Below, piece after piece: positions 28,129 through 35,880 of a DNA stretch of 49,590 nt. Source of the DNA: Clostridiaceae bacterium. Lineage in GTDB: Bacteria; Bacillota; Clostridia; DSM-8532. The position numbers were made by a program, and so were the translations under genes. The notes beneath the pieces were generated by a model that was not told the DNA's origin, did not search any database, and saw only the letters and a program-made list of their open reading frames with translations. The stretch lies in NCBI GenBank assembly GCA_012727625.1, contig JAAYGP010000274.1, positions 1 to 49,590 of the forward strand. The letters run 5' to 3'. Numbering within the stretch: the stretch's first letter is position 1; each line of letters starts with the position of its first letter.

Positions 28129-30030
28129 ATGCTTGTTTCCGACAAAGACATTTTTACCTTTATAAAGCCATCCCTTGATGCCCATACCATGGGTGTTAAT
28201 ACTGCCGCGGAGCTTTTGCGGGACTGCGGTTACAGGGTGGTCAGGGCTGACAGCGATATAGCACAGGCCATGAATAATTTCAGGTATGAGATATGCAGAA
28301 AAACCGTTTTGGATTGGCTGCGCTCCGAAGGCATAAACAGGATCGGCTTAAGTTACAGGCTGGACCGGGATGAAGCTGTCAACATGGTCGGGTATTTTAT
28401 TAACGAGCTTAAGAATAACGGGATGATGCATTACCAGGGCGGTCCGATTAAGGCGGTGTATTTCGGAGGGCTTCCCGAAACCTGTAAGCTTATTGAAAAA
28501 GAACACAAGGGGCTGGTTATAACTTTCAAAGGCGGGGAAACTGCCCGTGAAACACTTCAGAAAATGGGTGTTCCCAAAGAGAGAATATCAAAGGATATTA
28601 CTGAGGGAAGCCTGTATGATGATATGCGCATGGAGTTTGGTAAAAGCATAATTGACTCACAGGATTATGAAAGCTTTATGCCCATTGACAGGTCAGGATA
28701 TAAGGAATTTGGAACAAAGAATGACACTATTGAAAAAAGAATCGAAAACAATCTACAAAGCCCCTTTGCTCCTTTAATCAGAGCCCATGTAGGGCCATAT
28801 TCGTCAACTGTCGACAGGCTTGATTCAGTAAAGGAATTTATATCATGGGCAAAGCACCTGGCCAAGACCGGATATCTTGATATATTATCAATAGGAAGCT
28901 CCCAGCTGACACAGTCAAACTTCGGCGAGGATTGGGAGGATATGCCCAATGGCGGCGGCGTTCCCATAAACTCATCGGAGGAATACAGAAGTGTCTGGTC
29001 ATCTTGCAGGCCACTTCTTGTCAGAACCTATGCCGGAACCAAGAACATACCGATGCTTGCCGAAATTCATGAAAGAACTTTGAATATATGCTGGCACGCG
29101 TTGTCCCTGTGGTGGTTCAACAGGCTTGACGGCAGGGGCCCTTATGATTTGTACACAAATTTAAAACAGCATGTTGAAACACTGAAATATATTGCCACCA
29201 CCGGAAAACCCTTTGAGCCCAATGTTTCACATCATTTTGCGTTCAGGGGAGCGGATGATGTAACATATATTGTTTCTGCATATCTGGCCGCAAAACTGGC
29301 TAAAAAAATGGGAATCAAAACCCTCATACTTCAAAACATGCTTAACACGCCCAGGTCCACATGGGGAATCAATGATCTTGCAAAATCAAGGGCAATGATG
29401 TCTTTAATAAAAGAGCTTGAAGATGCGGGATTTAAGGTTTATCTCCAGCCAAGAGCAGGTCTTGACTACTTTAAGCCCGATCTTAATGAAGCTAAAATAC
29501 AACTGGCGGCTGTAACGGCTTTAATGGATGACATTGACCCCCACAATGAGATGAGCCCGCCGATTATTCATGTGGTAAGCTATTCTGAGGCTGTGCATCT
29601 TGCCACCCCGGATATTATAAACGAAAGTATTAAAATCACCCAATACTCACTTCAAAAATACAGAGAGCTCAGAAAAATCGGAAAAACAGAGGACATGAGC
29701 AAAAACGCGGATGTAAAAAGCCGCATGCATGAGCTTATAGATTCCGCAAGAACAATCATTTCAGGCATTGAAAGACACATCAGCAATCCCTATTCAGCCG
29801 AGGGATTATATAAAATCTTTGTCTCGGGTTTTCTGCCGGTACCATATCTATGGTCGCAGGAGGAAGAATTTAAGTATGCCAAAGCCTTGAAAACCAGAAC
29901 ATACAAAGGCGGCGTAATAATCGCCGGCGAAGACGGAAAGCCTTTAAAACCCCATCAAGTCATAGACTTTGCAGCAAGAAATATAAAGGAAGCGGAGTAT
30001 TACCTTAAGCAGAAGCAAGCAGGCAAATAG
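28129..30030 (+). CDS. Cobalamin-binding, glutamate-mutase-like fused protein
   Basis: The 633-residue protein starts with a base-off B12-binding domain: D17-A-H19-T-M-G22 matches D-x-H-x-x-G, GLSYRL at 73-78 is in the place of the S-x-L region, and FGGLPE/FKGGE follow near 110-130. From about residue 170 it continues as a probable TIM-barrel catalytic part with segments such as RPLLVRTYAGTKNIPMLAEI and TYIVSAYLAAKLAKKMG. The total length equals a GlmS-like domain plus a GlmE-like subunit joined in one chain. Such enzymes use adenosylcobalamin for carbon-skeleton rearrangement; the substrate here is unknown. ATG 28129 follows AAGGAG. It stands alone after a 228-base gap with no B12 riboswitch seen. 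Family assignment is by motif and architecture, not alignment. Confidence 0.6.
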   Translation: MLVSDKDIFTFIKPSLDAHTMGVNTAAELLRDCGYRVVRADSDIAQAMNNFRYEICRKTVLDWLRSEGINRIGLSYRLDRDEAVNMVGYFINELKNNGMMHYQGGPIKAVYFGGLPETCKLIEKEHKGLVITFKGGETARETLQKMGVPKERISKDITEGSLYDDMRMEFGKSIIDSQDYESFMPIDRSGYKEFGTKNDTIEKRIENNLQSPFAPLIRAHVGPYSSTVDRLDSVKEFISWAKHLAKTGYLDILSIGSSQLTQSNFGEDWEDMPNGGGVPINSSEEYRSVWSSCRPLLVRTYAGTKNIPMLAEIHERTLNICWHALSLWWFNRLDGRGPYDLYTNLKQHVETLKYIATTGKPFEPNVSHHFAFRGADDVTYIVSAYLAAKLAKKMGIKTLILQNMLNTPRSTWGINDLAKSRAMMSLIKELEDAGFKVYLQPRAGLDYFKPDLNEAKIQLAAVTALMDDIDPHNEMSPPIIHVVSYSEAVHLATPDIINESIKITQYSLQKYRELRKIGKTEDMSKNADVKSRMHELIDSARTIISGIERHISNPYSAEGLYKIFVSGFLPVPYLWSQEEEFKYAKALKTRTYKGGVIIAGEDGKPLKPHQVIDFAARNIKEAEYYLKQKQAGK

Positions 30031-30161
30031 AATCTTCCGGCTATAAGAAAGGGCATATCCATTTTCTGTAGACATAACACATCCATTTTCCTTTAAATAC
30101 AATCAAAACCGCTTTAAAATACATCGGTATAACAGGTGCTGCATATAGAAAACCAGTGTAT

Positions 30162-31496
30162 TCACCTGTGCAATGTGTATTTTTTATTTTTACCCCGACC
30201 TTTTACATCAACCATTCCCATTTCAATCAGTTTTCGGATGATGAGATAAGAGCGTGTCCTTTTAAGTCCTAAAAGCTCCATAAGTCCATCCTCCGTGAGT
30301 GAATCATGTTTTTCAAGGTAATTAACAACAGCTTCCATTTGCTTTGTCAGCTTGGCAGGGAGATGGGGCTTATCAGCCTTTAATGGCGCAAAATATTCTG
30401 AAGATTCTTCTTTTGCAAACCTGTTCATATTGGGCAAAACAATTTTGAAAGTGTTATCTGTGACAATAATATCCGGCTTTTTTGGACTATCACGGTAAAG
30501 CTCAAAGATTCTACGTATGCCTGTGCCATATGCTTCGATGTGTTTAAGTCGAAAGAATATTGAGGCTAGTTTTTCATTTCTGGGCAATGAAATTCCTGAC
30601 ATAATATCAGTTTTTGTCAATCCTGAGGGGAGACCGCCAAGTGAGATAAACTCCATCATTTCTGAGTTAATATTTATTATTATGCTGCCGCTATAACCAT
30701 AATCCCTGTGTATTATGGCATTCAGCAAAGCTTCGCGAATTGCTTCCGGAGGATAGTCAATGCTGTCAGTTCTGTCGAGGCCATGTATAACTGAGACCGT
30801 ATGATTATTTAGCATTAAATAATCATATACATCCCGAAGCTGTTTAAAAAGCGAACCGGTAAATTCTTTACGATCTGTAAAAACTGTATTTGCAGAATCG
30901 GCAAATACGGCTGCTTTAATAGAATGTAAACATTGATCGGACAGAAGTAATGCGAGATTTTTATATAATTTTTTATATGAGTCATAGAACCCTAAGGAAA
31001 CAAAATTGTCCTCTGAAAAAGAAACCCCTCTATTGAAAAATTCAATTTTTGCAGACTCAAAAGTGAGATTTTGTATAAGACTTCTGGAGCTTTCAAATGA
31101 ACTGTCATCTGAAAGCTTTATGAATTGCCTTATTTGTTCCCATGTAGCAGGAACTGAAGATGCCCCCTGGCGTACAAAAACACCCGATGGTTTCATACCA
31201 TTACTTTTCAGGAAGTAAGGTTTTGAGGTTCCTTCATAAACAATAACATCAATAGTATTATTATCATTAAGTTTATATTGTACAAACATTGTGATATCGG
31301 GCAGGATTGAGTCTCTGATTATATTGGTAATACGTGTATAGGAGTCGTCTATATCAGAAAGCCCTACAACATTGCCGTTATCATCAACTCCAATTCTAAT
31401 CATGCCGCCATTTGTGTTGGCGAATGCAACAACTTCTTTGTTGATGTTGCTGGTTACATTTTCTTTGAATTCTACATGCTCATTTTCATAATTCAT
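30162..31496 (-). CDS. Schlafen/AlbA_2-domain ATP-binding transcriptional regulator
   Basis: The 444-residue protein has an N-terminal AlbA_2 DNA-binding domain (HVEFKENV, KEVVAFANTNGGMIRIGVDD, GNVVGL at about residues 7-44). A C-terminal HATPase_c_4-like region follows (PPEAIREALLNAIIHRDYGY, EFISLGGLPSGLT), and a winged-helix segment lies in the last 60 residues (DSLTEDGLMELLGLKRTRSY). I use the ATG at 31496 because GGAGG (31505-31509 on this strand) is 8 bases upstream; the upstream in-frame ATG at 31538 lacks one. Proteins of this kind are widespread in accessory regions and their targets are mostly unknown. Its own promoter carries a palindromic operator, so autoregulation is likely. Confidence 0.8.
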   Translation of the reverse strand: MNYENEHVEFKENVTSNINKEVVAFANTNGGMIRIGVDDNGNVVGLSDIDDSYTRITNIIRDSILPDITMFVQYKLNDNNTIDVIVYEGTSKPYFLKSNGMKPSGVFVRQGASSVPATWEQIRQFIKLSDDSSFESSRSLIQNLTFESAKIEFFNRGVSFSEDNFVSLGFYDSYKKLYKNLALLLSDQCLHSIKAAVFADSANTVFTDRKEFTGSLFKQLRDVYDYLMLNNHTVSVIHGLDRTDSIDYPPEAIREALLNAIIHRDYGYSGSIIININSEMMEFISLGGLPSGLTKTDIMSGISLPRNEKLASIFFRLKHIEAYGTGIRRIFELYRDSPKKPDIIVTDNTFKIVLPNMNRFAKEESSEYFAPLKADKPHLPAKLTKQMEAVVNYLEKHDSLTEDGLMELLGLKRTRSYLIIRKLIEMGMVDVKGRGKNKKYTLHR

Positions 31497-31558
31497 ACAA
31501 TGAACCTCCGTAATAACAAATAATGCGAATTCAAACATAAATCATTCATTCTTTGTCA

Positions 31559-31587
31559 ATTATATAGTGAATATTCACTCATGTCAA
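31559..31587 (-). promoter_or_regulatory. Consensus SigA promoter of the AlbA_2 regulator gene
   Basis: On the minus strand TTGACA (31587-31582) and TATAAT (31564-31559) are separated by exactly 17 bases. Both hexamers are perfect consensus. The spacer is almost entirely the palindrome AGTGAATATTCACT. The start codon lies about 55 bases downstream of the expected transcription start. Confidence 0.85.
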
Positions 31588-31628
31588 CCGAATATTCACT
31601 AAATTAGAGAACAATGTGAATATTCACT
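31566..31628. promoter_or_regulatory. Three operator-like GTGAATATTCAC palindromes
   Basis: O1 is a perfect 14-base palindrome in the promoter spacer (31566-31579). O2 (31590-31600, GAATATTCACT) keeps one full arm and lies just upstream of the -35. O3 is a perfect 12-base palindrome (31616-31627). Centres are about 21 and 28 bases apart. Occupancy of O1 would block RNA polymerase, so repression, probably autoregulatory, is inferred. Confidence 0.75.
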
Positions 31629-31707
31629 TTTAGCTAAATTTTGCTAAAGATAATCAGATGCGTAGGATTGTTGGATTTATTTCTTTTCAGGCAGTGTAAA
31701 ATTAATT

Positions 31708-31795
31708 CTTATCGTTGCAAATCGGTATGCAACGATAAGGAGAAAATCGTTTTAAAATGCAACGATAAATGCAACGATAAAACGAGCGTTGCTAA
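31708..31795. repeat. Intergenic repeat, copy 2, with hairpin and tandem 12-mers
   Basis: It starts with a perfect 12-base-pair inverted repeat, CTTATCGTTGCA (31708-31719) and TGCAACGATAAG (31728-31739), with an 8-base loop. Two tandem copies of ATGCAACGATAA (31757-31768, 31769-31780) and a GCGTTGC end follow. It aligns to the element at 27981-28064. It could be a short mobile or recombination-linked repeat; no coding role is evident. Confidence 0.65.
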
Positions 31796-31939
31796 AGAGA
31801 ATAATTGAAAACTGTAAATAAGACCAAATTTTAATACATGGATCACGAAAAGACAAGTATAAAATTTTAGATTATGCACGAAAAGACACTAATGAAATGC
31901 ATGGAACGGATTGAACACCCGAACATTTCCGGGAAAGAC

Positions 31940-31981
31940 GGGAAAAGCTGAATAAAAGCCATAGTGGCCATTATTCAGCTT
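31940..31981 (-). terminator. Hairpin terminator of a decayed minus-strand gene
   Basis: AAGCTGAATAA (31945-31955) and TTATTCAGCTT (31971-31981) form an 11-base-pair stem extended inward by GCC/GGC pairing. Read on the minus strand it follows the stop codon at 32005-32003 by about 20 bases and leads into TTTTCCCGTCTTT. It is best explained as the terminator of the gene whose tail remains at 32003. Confidence 0.55.
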
Positions 31982-32002
31982 AAAACAATAGAAGAAATTT
32001 TC

Positions 32003-32140
32003 TTAATCATAGCAAACATCTACCGGAACACCGGTATCTGCAGATTCGAGTATTGCTAAAATTGCAATAGCGGTATTTCTTGCGTCTTCCAGTGATACGC
32101 GATGGGTTTCTCCCCAGGTGCCGGCACCACAGGGGAGAAA
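32003..32140 (-). pseudogene. C-terminal fragment, possibly Gfo/Idh/MocA oxidoreductase
   Basis: In one minus-strand frame the sequence reads GAGTWGETHRVSLEDARNT, then AIAILAILESADTGVPVD, and stops at 32003. The V-S-L-E-D-A-R-N pattern followed by a helix and ESADTG is typical of the C-terminal end of Gfo/Idh-type dehydrogenases. There is no start and no N-terminal Rossmann part, so it is a remnant. The family call is tentative. Confidence 0.35.
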
Positions 32141-32149
32141 GCATACGTA

Positions 32150-32500
32150 CCCGGCAATTCTTTGATTTTATGTGACAGGATTATTCCCTGCGAATTTGTA
32201 AGGAATACAGATTCATCATAACCAATACCTATTTCCAGAATATCACATATATCAGCTTCCAGTATATCTGTATATAGTATTCCTGAGAACCTGTCATAGC
32301 TGTCTATGTTTCTAAGCAAAGAAATACATGATATAGTCAGGGCCTTTTCGTGTGTTATATCGTTTTCCCGTAATTAGGTTTCCAGCCAAACAACATTTCT
32401 GCCATCGTTAAAGTTTTTGTAAAACTTTTCAATATCCTGCGTGTCTGCTTCCATAGAACGGTTAAGATAAGGATATAATGTACAAAATTTTCCATTTGAC
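32150..32500 (-). pseudogene. Fragment of a YesM-type sensor kinase extracellular domain
   Basis: The minus-strand frame from about 32500 reads LYPYLNRSMEADTQDIEKFY, then after an in-frame TAA (near 32375) IDSYDRFSGILYTDILEAD and SVFLTNSQGIILSHK. This matches the dCache-like sensor part of two-component YesM kinases. The membrane helices, HAMP and kinase domains are gone, and the frame runs into the oxidoreductase-like fragment. It is a broken remnant. Confidence 0.5.
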
Positions 32501-32580
32501 ATCTAATGTAATTCAACTGAAAAACAATGTTTCTTTATTTTTCTACTTTAATATGTTACAATAACAATGCATTGGAAAAC

Positions 32581-32651
32581 AAACGCACTTTTCTTGCGGA
32601 GAAAAATTTTGGGGAATGTATTAAGGCATTTTCCAAAATTTTAGTGCGTTT
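32581..32651 (+). promoter_or_regulatory. Foldable three-way-junction leader before the 4,6-dehydratase gene
   Basis: AAACGCACT (32581-32589) pairs with AGTGCGTTT (32643-32651). Inside are a small hairpin TTTCT/AGAAA (32590-32604) and a 16-base-pair stem between AAAATTTTGGGGAATG (32603-32618) and CATTTTCCAAAATTTT (32627-32642) using two G-U pairs. The outer stem ends 8 bases before the GAGGGAA ribosome binding site. No U-run follows, so it is not a plain terminator. No known riboswitch was recognised. Confidence 0.5.
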
Positions 32652-32673
32652 ATGCGGAAAGAGGGAACAGCTT

Positions 32674-34515
32674 GTGAAGCAGAAACTTAAAGCCGGTTTA
32701 TTCATTTTATCTGATATTATATTGCTTACTGTATCATTTTATTCTTCATACTTTATACGGTTTGAATTCAGCAACGAAAACATCCCGTCAAACTTTGCCG
32801 AACATATTTTGTTGCTTCTTTTGGTGTCTGTTGCAATTAAAATAGCCGTGTTTATTCCGTTTAAGCTTTACAGGAGCCTTTGGAAATATGCAGGGGTGTA
32901 TGAGCTGGTCAGCATTTTTCTTGCGTCGGCCATTACAAACGGAGTTTTGTTTTTATACATTTCATTCGTTGAAAGGCTTGCGCCCCGGAGCATTTTTGTT
33001 ATTACCGGGATGATTGACGTGTTTTTAATCGGCGGGTCCCGCTTTGTATACCGCCTATACCGCAGGCTTGTTATGGGCCGCGTCATCAGATTGGATAATT
33101 TAAAAAGAGTTCTTATATTCGGGGCCGGTGATGCCGGGGCAATGATAGCAAAGGAAATGGAGCTCCACCCCGAATTGAACTACAAGCTTGTGGCTTTCCT
33201 GGATGACAGCCCTGAAAAAAAGGGAAGGAAAGTGAACGGAATACCCATATTGGGAGGCCTTGAGGATGTCGGCGATATTGTTGACAAGAAAAGCATTGAC
33301 GAGATTATTATTGCCATACCCTCCGCTAAGCCTGCCGTTATTAACAATATTTACGAACAATGCTTAAAAACCTCATGCAGGGTGAAAATTCTTCCTTCCA
33401 TGTCCCAGCTTATCAATGGATCAATAATGCTGAAAAAGATCAAGGATGTGGAAATCGAGGATTTGCTGGGACGCGAGCCGATCGTGGAGGATCTTGAGAG
33501 TGTGGCCGGATATCTTGGCGGAAAGGTTGTACTGGTAACGGGAGGCGGAGGTTCCATTGGCTCCGAGCTATGCCGCCAGATTGCATCCTACAGCCCGGCC
33601 AGGCTTTTAATGCTTGATAACTATGAAAACAACCTGTATGACATTTTAAACGAGCTTACATCGAGGTATCCAAACCTTGAGCTTGTGCCGATTATAGCCA
33701 ATGTCAGGGAAAAGGAAAGGATATCCGAAATATTCAGCGAGTACAAGCCCAATATAGTATTCCACGCCGCTGCCCACAAGCATGTGCCCCTCATGGAGAG
33801 CCATCCGGAGGAAGCCGTTAAGAACAATGTATTCGGCACATGGAATGTGGCGCATTGTGCGGATAAATACAATGCCGAGCGTTTTGTTTTGATCTCAACT
33901 GACAAGGCTGTAAATCCGACAAATGTCATGGGTGCAACAAAGTGCATTGCGGAAATGATAATCCAGGCACTGGATGCAAAAAGCAAGACGGAATTTGTTG
34001 CGGTCCGCTTTGGAAATGTACTTGGCAGCAACGGCAGTGTAATTCCTCTTTTTAAAAAGCAGATCGAGCAGGGCGGCCCTGTTACTGTCACCCATCCCGA
34101 CATTACAAGGTTTTTCATGACCATACCGGAGGCAGTTCAGCTTGTCATTCAGGCCGGTGCCATGGCTGAAGGCGGCGAGGTATTTGTTCTTGATATGGGC
34201 CAGCCGGTCAGGATTCTGGATTTGGCGGAGAAATTAATACGCCTTTCGGGCTTTGAGCCATATGAAGACATTGACATAGAAATAACAGGGCTAAGGCCCG
34301 GAGAAAAGCTTTATGAAGAGCTTTTAACCATTGAAGAGGGGCTTAAGGCCACAAGGCATAATAAAATATTTGTGGCAAAACCTTTGCACATCGATTATGA
34401 GCTTTTAAAAAGGGAGCTTGAGATATTGCACCAGATGGTATACAAGACATGTGACAGCAAGGAAATAAAGGAATATGTGAAGGTCCTGGTGCCAACGTAT
34501 AAGATGGCGCAATAG
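32674..34515 (+). CDS. Membrane nucleotide-sugar 4,6-dehydratase (CapD/WbpM/PglF type)
   Basis: The 613-residue protein has four N-terminal membrane helices (about 5-140), a first Rossmann domain (IFGAGDAGAMIAKEME near 148), and a second catalytic SDR domain (VTGGGGSIGSELCRQI near 287, AAAHKHVPLMESHPEEAV, STDKAVNPTNVMGATK near 408). The methionine replacing the usual tyrosine of Y-x3-K is normal for this subfamily. It makes UDP-4-keto-6-deoxy-HexNAc for surface glycans. I start at GTG 32674 behind GAGGGAA, because the longer in-frame ATG at 32527 adds sequence that folds as the leader described separately. It stands apart from the main EPS cluster and is followed by a terminator. Confidence 0.88.
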   Translation: MKQKLKAGLFILSDIILLTVSFYSSYFIRFEFSNENIPSNFAEHILLLLLVSVAIKIAVFIPFKLYRSLWKYAGVYELVSIFLASAITNGVLFLYISFVERLAPRSIFVITGMIDVFLIGGSRFVYRLYRRLVMGRVIRLDNLKRVLIFGAGDAGAMIAKEMELHPELNYKLVAFLDDSPEKKGRKVNGIPILGGLEDVGDIVDKKSIDEIIIAIPSAKPAVINNIYEQCLKTSCRVKILPSMSQLINGSIMLKKIKDVEIEDLLGREPIVEDLESVAGYLGGKVVLVTGGGGSIGSELCRQIASYSPARLLMLDNYENNLYDILNELTSRYPNLELVPIIANVREKERISEIFSEYKPNIVFHAAAHKHVPLMESHPEEAVKNNVFGTWNVAHCADKYNAERFVLISTDKAVNPTNVMGATKCIAEMIIQALDAKSKTEFVAVRFGNVLGSNGSVIPLFKKQIEQGGPVTVTHPDITRFFMTIPEAVQLVIQAGAMAEGGEVFVLDMGQPVRILDLAEKLIRLSGFEPYEDIDIEITGLRPGEKLYEELLTIEEGLKATRHNKIFVAKPLHIDYELLKRELEILHQMVYKTCDSKEIKEYVKVLVPTYKMAQ

Positions 34516-34548
34516 CTTGTACAATTCAAGCCGGACAATCAAAATTAA

Positions 34549-34580
34549 AACTTTCCCTGTTTTCGGTGGAAGGTTTTTTT
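34549..34580 (+). terminator. Rho-independent terminator after the 4,6-dehydratase gene
   Basis: AACTTTCC (34549-34556) pairs with GGAAGGTT (34568-34575), extended by CTG/CGG inside, and a run of T follows. It lies about 35 bases after the stop codon. Confidence 0.7.
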
Positions 34581-34765
34581 GAATTGCTTTCAGCCATCGC
34601 ACATTGTCTTTGGCATTAATTTTGCCTTGAAATCAGATATTGCTTTTAATATTTTATGAAATATTGTATAATCATTACAAGAAACAAAGCGAAGAATACA
34701 TAAGCGATCTTTTAGAATACGGCTTTGTTTTATTTTAATCCAGTCAGGGAAAGAGAGGTAAAATT

Positions 34766-35164
34766 ATGCTAAAAGAATTTAAAAAGTTCGCGCTCAGAGG
34801 AAATGTACTGGATTTGGCCGTTGGTGTGATTATTGGAGGCGCTTTCGGGAAGATTGTAACCTCGCTTGTCAATGACATTATTATGCCGGTTTTGGGTATC
34901 TTATTAGGCAGGATAAATCTGCAGCACTTAAAACTGGTAATACGCCCTGCGGAGGGTGATACCGCGGAATTGTCCGTTTTATACGGCGCTTTTATTCAAA
35001 ATGTGATCGATTTTCTGATAATTGCTTTTTCTATCTTCTTGGTGATTAGGCTTATTAATTCGTTTAAGAAAAAAGAAGAGGAAAAACCTCCGGAACCGCC
35101 AAAGCCTACAAGAGAAGAGGAGCTGCTTACGGAGATACGTGATTTATTAAAAAATAACCAATAG
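34766..35164 (+). CDS. mscL: Large-conductance mechanosensitive channel
   Basis: MscL opens under membrane tension to release solutes during osmotic downshock. The 132-residue protein matches end to end: FKKFALRGNVLDLAVGVIIG at the start (TM1), DIIMPVLG, the second helix NVIDFLIIAFSIFLVIRLI, and a charged C-terminal bundle ending in LLTEIRDLL. GAGAGGT precedes the ATG. The next gene begins 12 bases later. Confidence 0.96.
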   Translation: MLKEFKKFALRGNVLDLAVGVIIGGAFGKIVTSLVNDIIMPVLGILLGRINLQHLKLVIRPAEGDTAELSVLYGAFIQNVIDFLIIAFSIFLVIRLINSFKKKEEEKPPEPPKPTREEELLTEIRDLLKNNQ

Positions 35165-35176
35165 GATTTAAGAATT

Positions 35177-35704
35177 ATGATTTATAAGGGATCTGCATGG
35201 TACGCATTATTTGTTAAGACCGGAGAGGAAAACCTGGTAAAGGAACGGCTGGATTACCGCTTCGGCGGTGATCCGGTCATTATGATTCCTAAAAAAATAA
35301 TAAAGGAAAGAAAAAACGGCAAGTGGTACCAAAGAGTTAGAAATCTTTTTCCCGGTTACATCTTTTTGCATGGAACTTTAACCAATGAAAACTACAGAAA
35401 TTTGTGGCAGGTTCCAGGGCTTTACAAGCTTCTTTGTACGGACAGAGAGCCTGTGCGCATTCCTGACTCTGAGATCGAAGTGTTCAGCCATCTTTTCGAC
35501 AGAGAGGATATTATTCAGGAGTCGGATATTTTAATGGAAGGCGAAGAGGTGACCATCGTAAGCGGCCCATTGACTGCATTACAGGGAAAGATTCTGAAAG
35601 TGGACAAAAGAAAAGGCCGTGCCCGGGTGATGATCAATTTCCTTGGTGAGGAAAGGATAATTGACCTTGGGGTTAACATTATACAGGCCGCAAATAATCA
35701 GTAG
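35177..35704 (+). CDS. loaP: LoaP-type NusG-family antiterminator
   Basis: The 175-residue protein has an NGN domain (WYALFVKTGEENLVKERL at residues 8-25, NLFPGYIFLHG, WQVPGLYKLL) and a C-terminal KOW domain (about 120-165, LMEGEEVTIVSGPLTALQGK). The sequence departs from housekeeping NusG and fits the specialised LoaP group, which acts on long polysaccharide and antibiotic operons by letting RNA polymerase read through terminators. It lies just after mscL (12 bases) and 7.3 kb downstream of the EPS locus, not at its head. The LoaP label is by resemblance. Confidence 0.78.
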   Translation: MIYKGSAWYALFVKTGEENLVKERLDYRFGGDPVIMIPKKIIKERKNGKWYQRVRNLFPGYIFLHGTLTNENYRNLWQVPGLYKLLCTDREPVRIPDSEIEVFSHLFDREDIIQESDILMEGEEVTIVSGPLTALQGKILKVDKRKGRARVMINFLGEERIIDLGVNIIQAANNQ

Positions 35705-35880
35705 TGTTAAGACCATCATAAGTATTGTGCAAAAAAGGGAAACTTTTGTGGAATGCAGTCTTGACATGTGCATCAGGAGCGGGAATAAACAAGCCGGCTG
35801 TTTGAATAAAATTGCAGCAAGCAATATTATTTAATATGTATTTTGCAAGCTTAGGCTTTAAAACAGGAAAGGCGGAGGCT

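Larger units (their letters stand above)
31497..32673. other. 1.2-kb region without an intact gene
   Basis: From left to right this holds the promoter/operators of the AlbA_2 gene, intergenic repeat copy 2, a hairpin terminator, two decayed minus-strand gene fragments, and the structured leader of the 4,6-dehydratase gene. No complete reading frame with a plausible start and family was found. It looks like a site of past insertion and deletion. Confidence 0.6.

Noticed and set aside
32496..32524. TTGACA at 32496 as promoter of the 4,6-dehydratase gene
   Set aside because: No acceptable -10 hexamer lies 16-18 bases downstream.
32527..32673. 49-residue N-terminal extension of the 4,6-dehydratase
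   Set aside because: It has no ribosome binding site, is unlike the family, and its DNA folds as a leader; GTG 32674 has a good site.
33621..34124. 167-residue minus-strand open frame
   Set aside because: Shadow of the strongly conserved dehydratase gene on the other strand.
34640..34672. TTGCTT and TATAAT as the mscL promoter
   Set aside because: The -10 is good, but the spacer is 21 bases, too long to support the pair.
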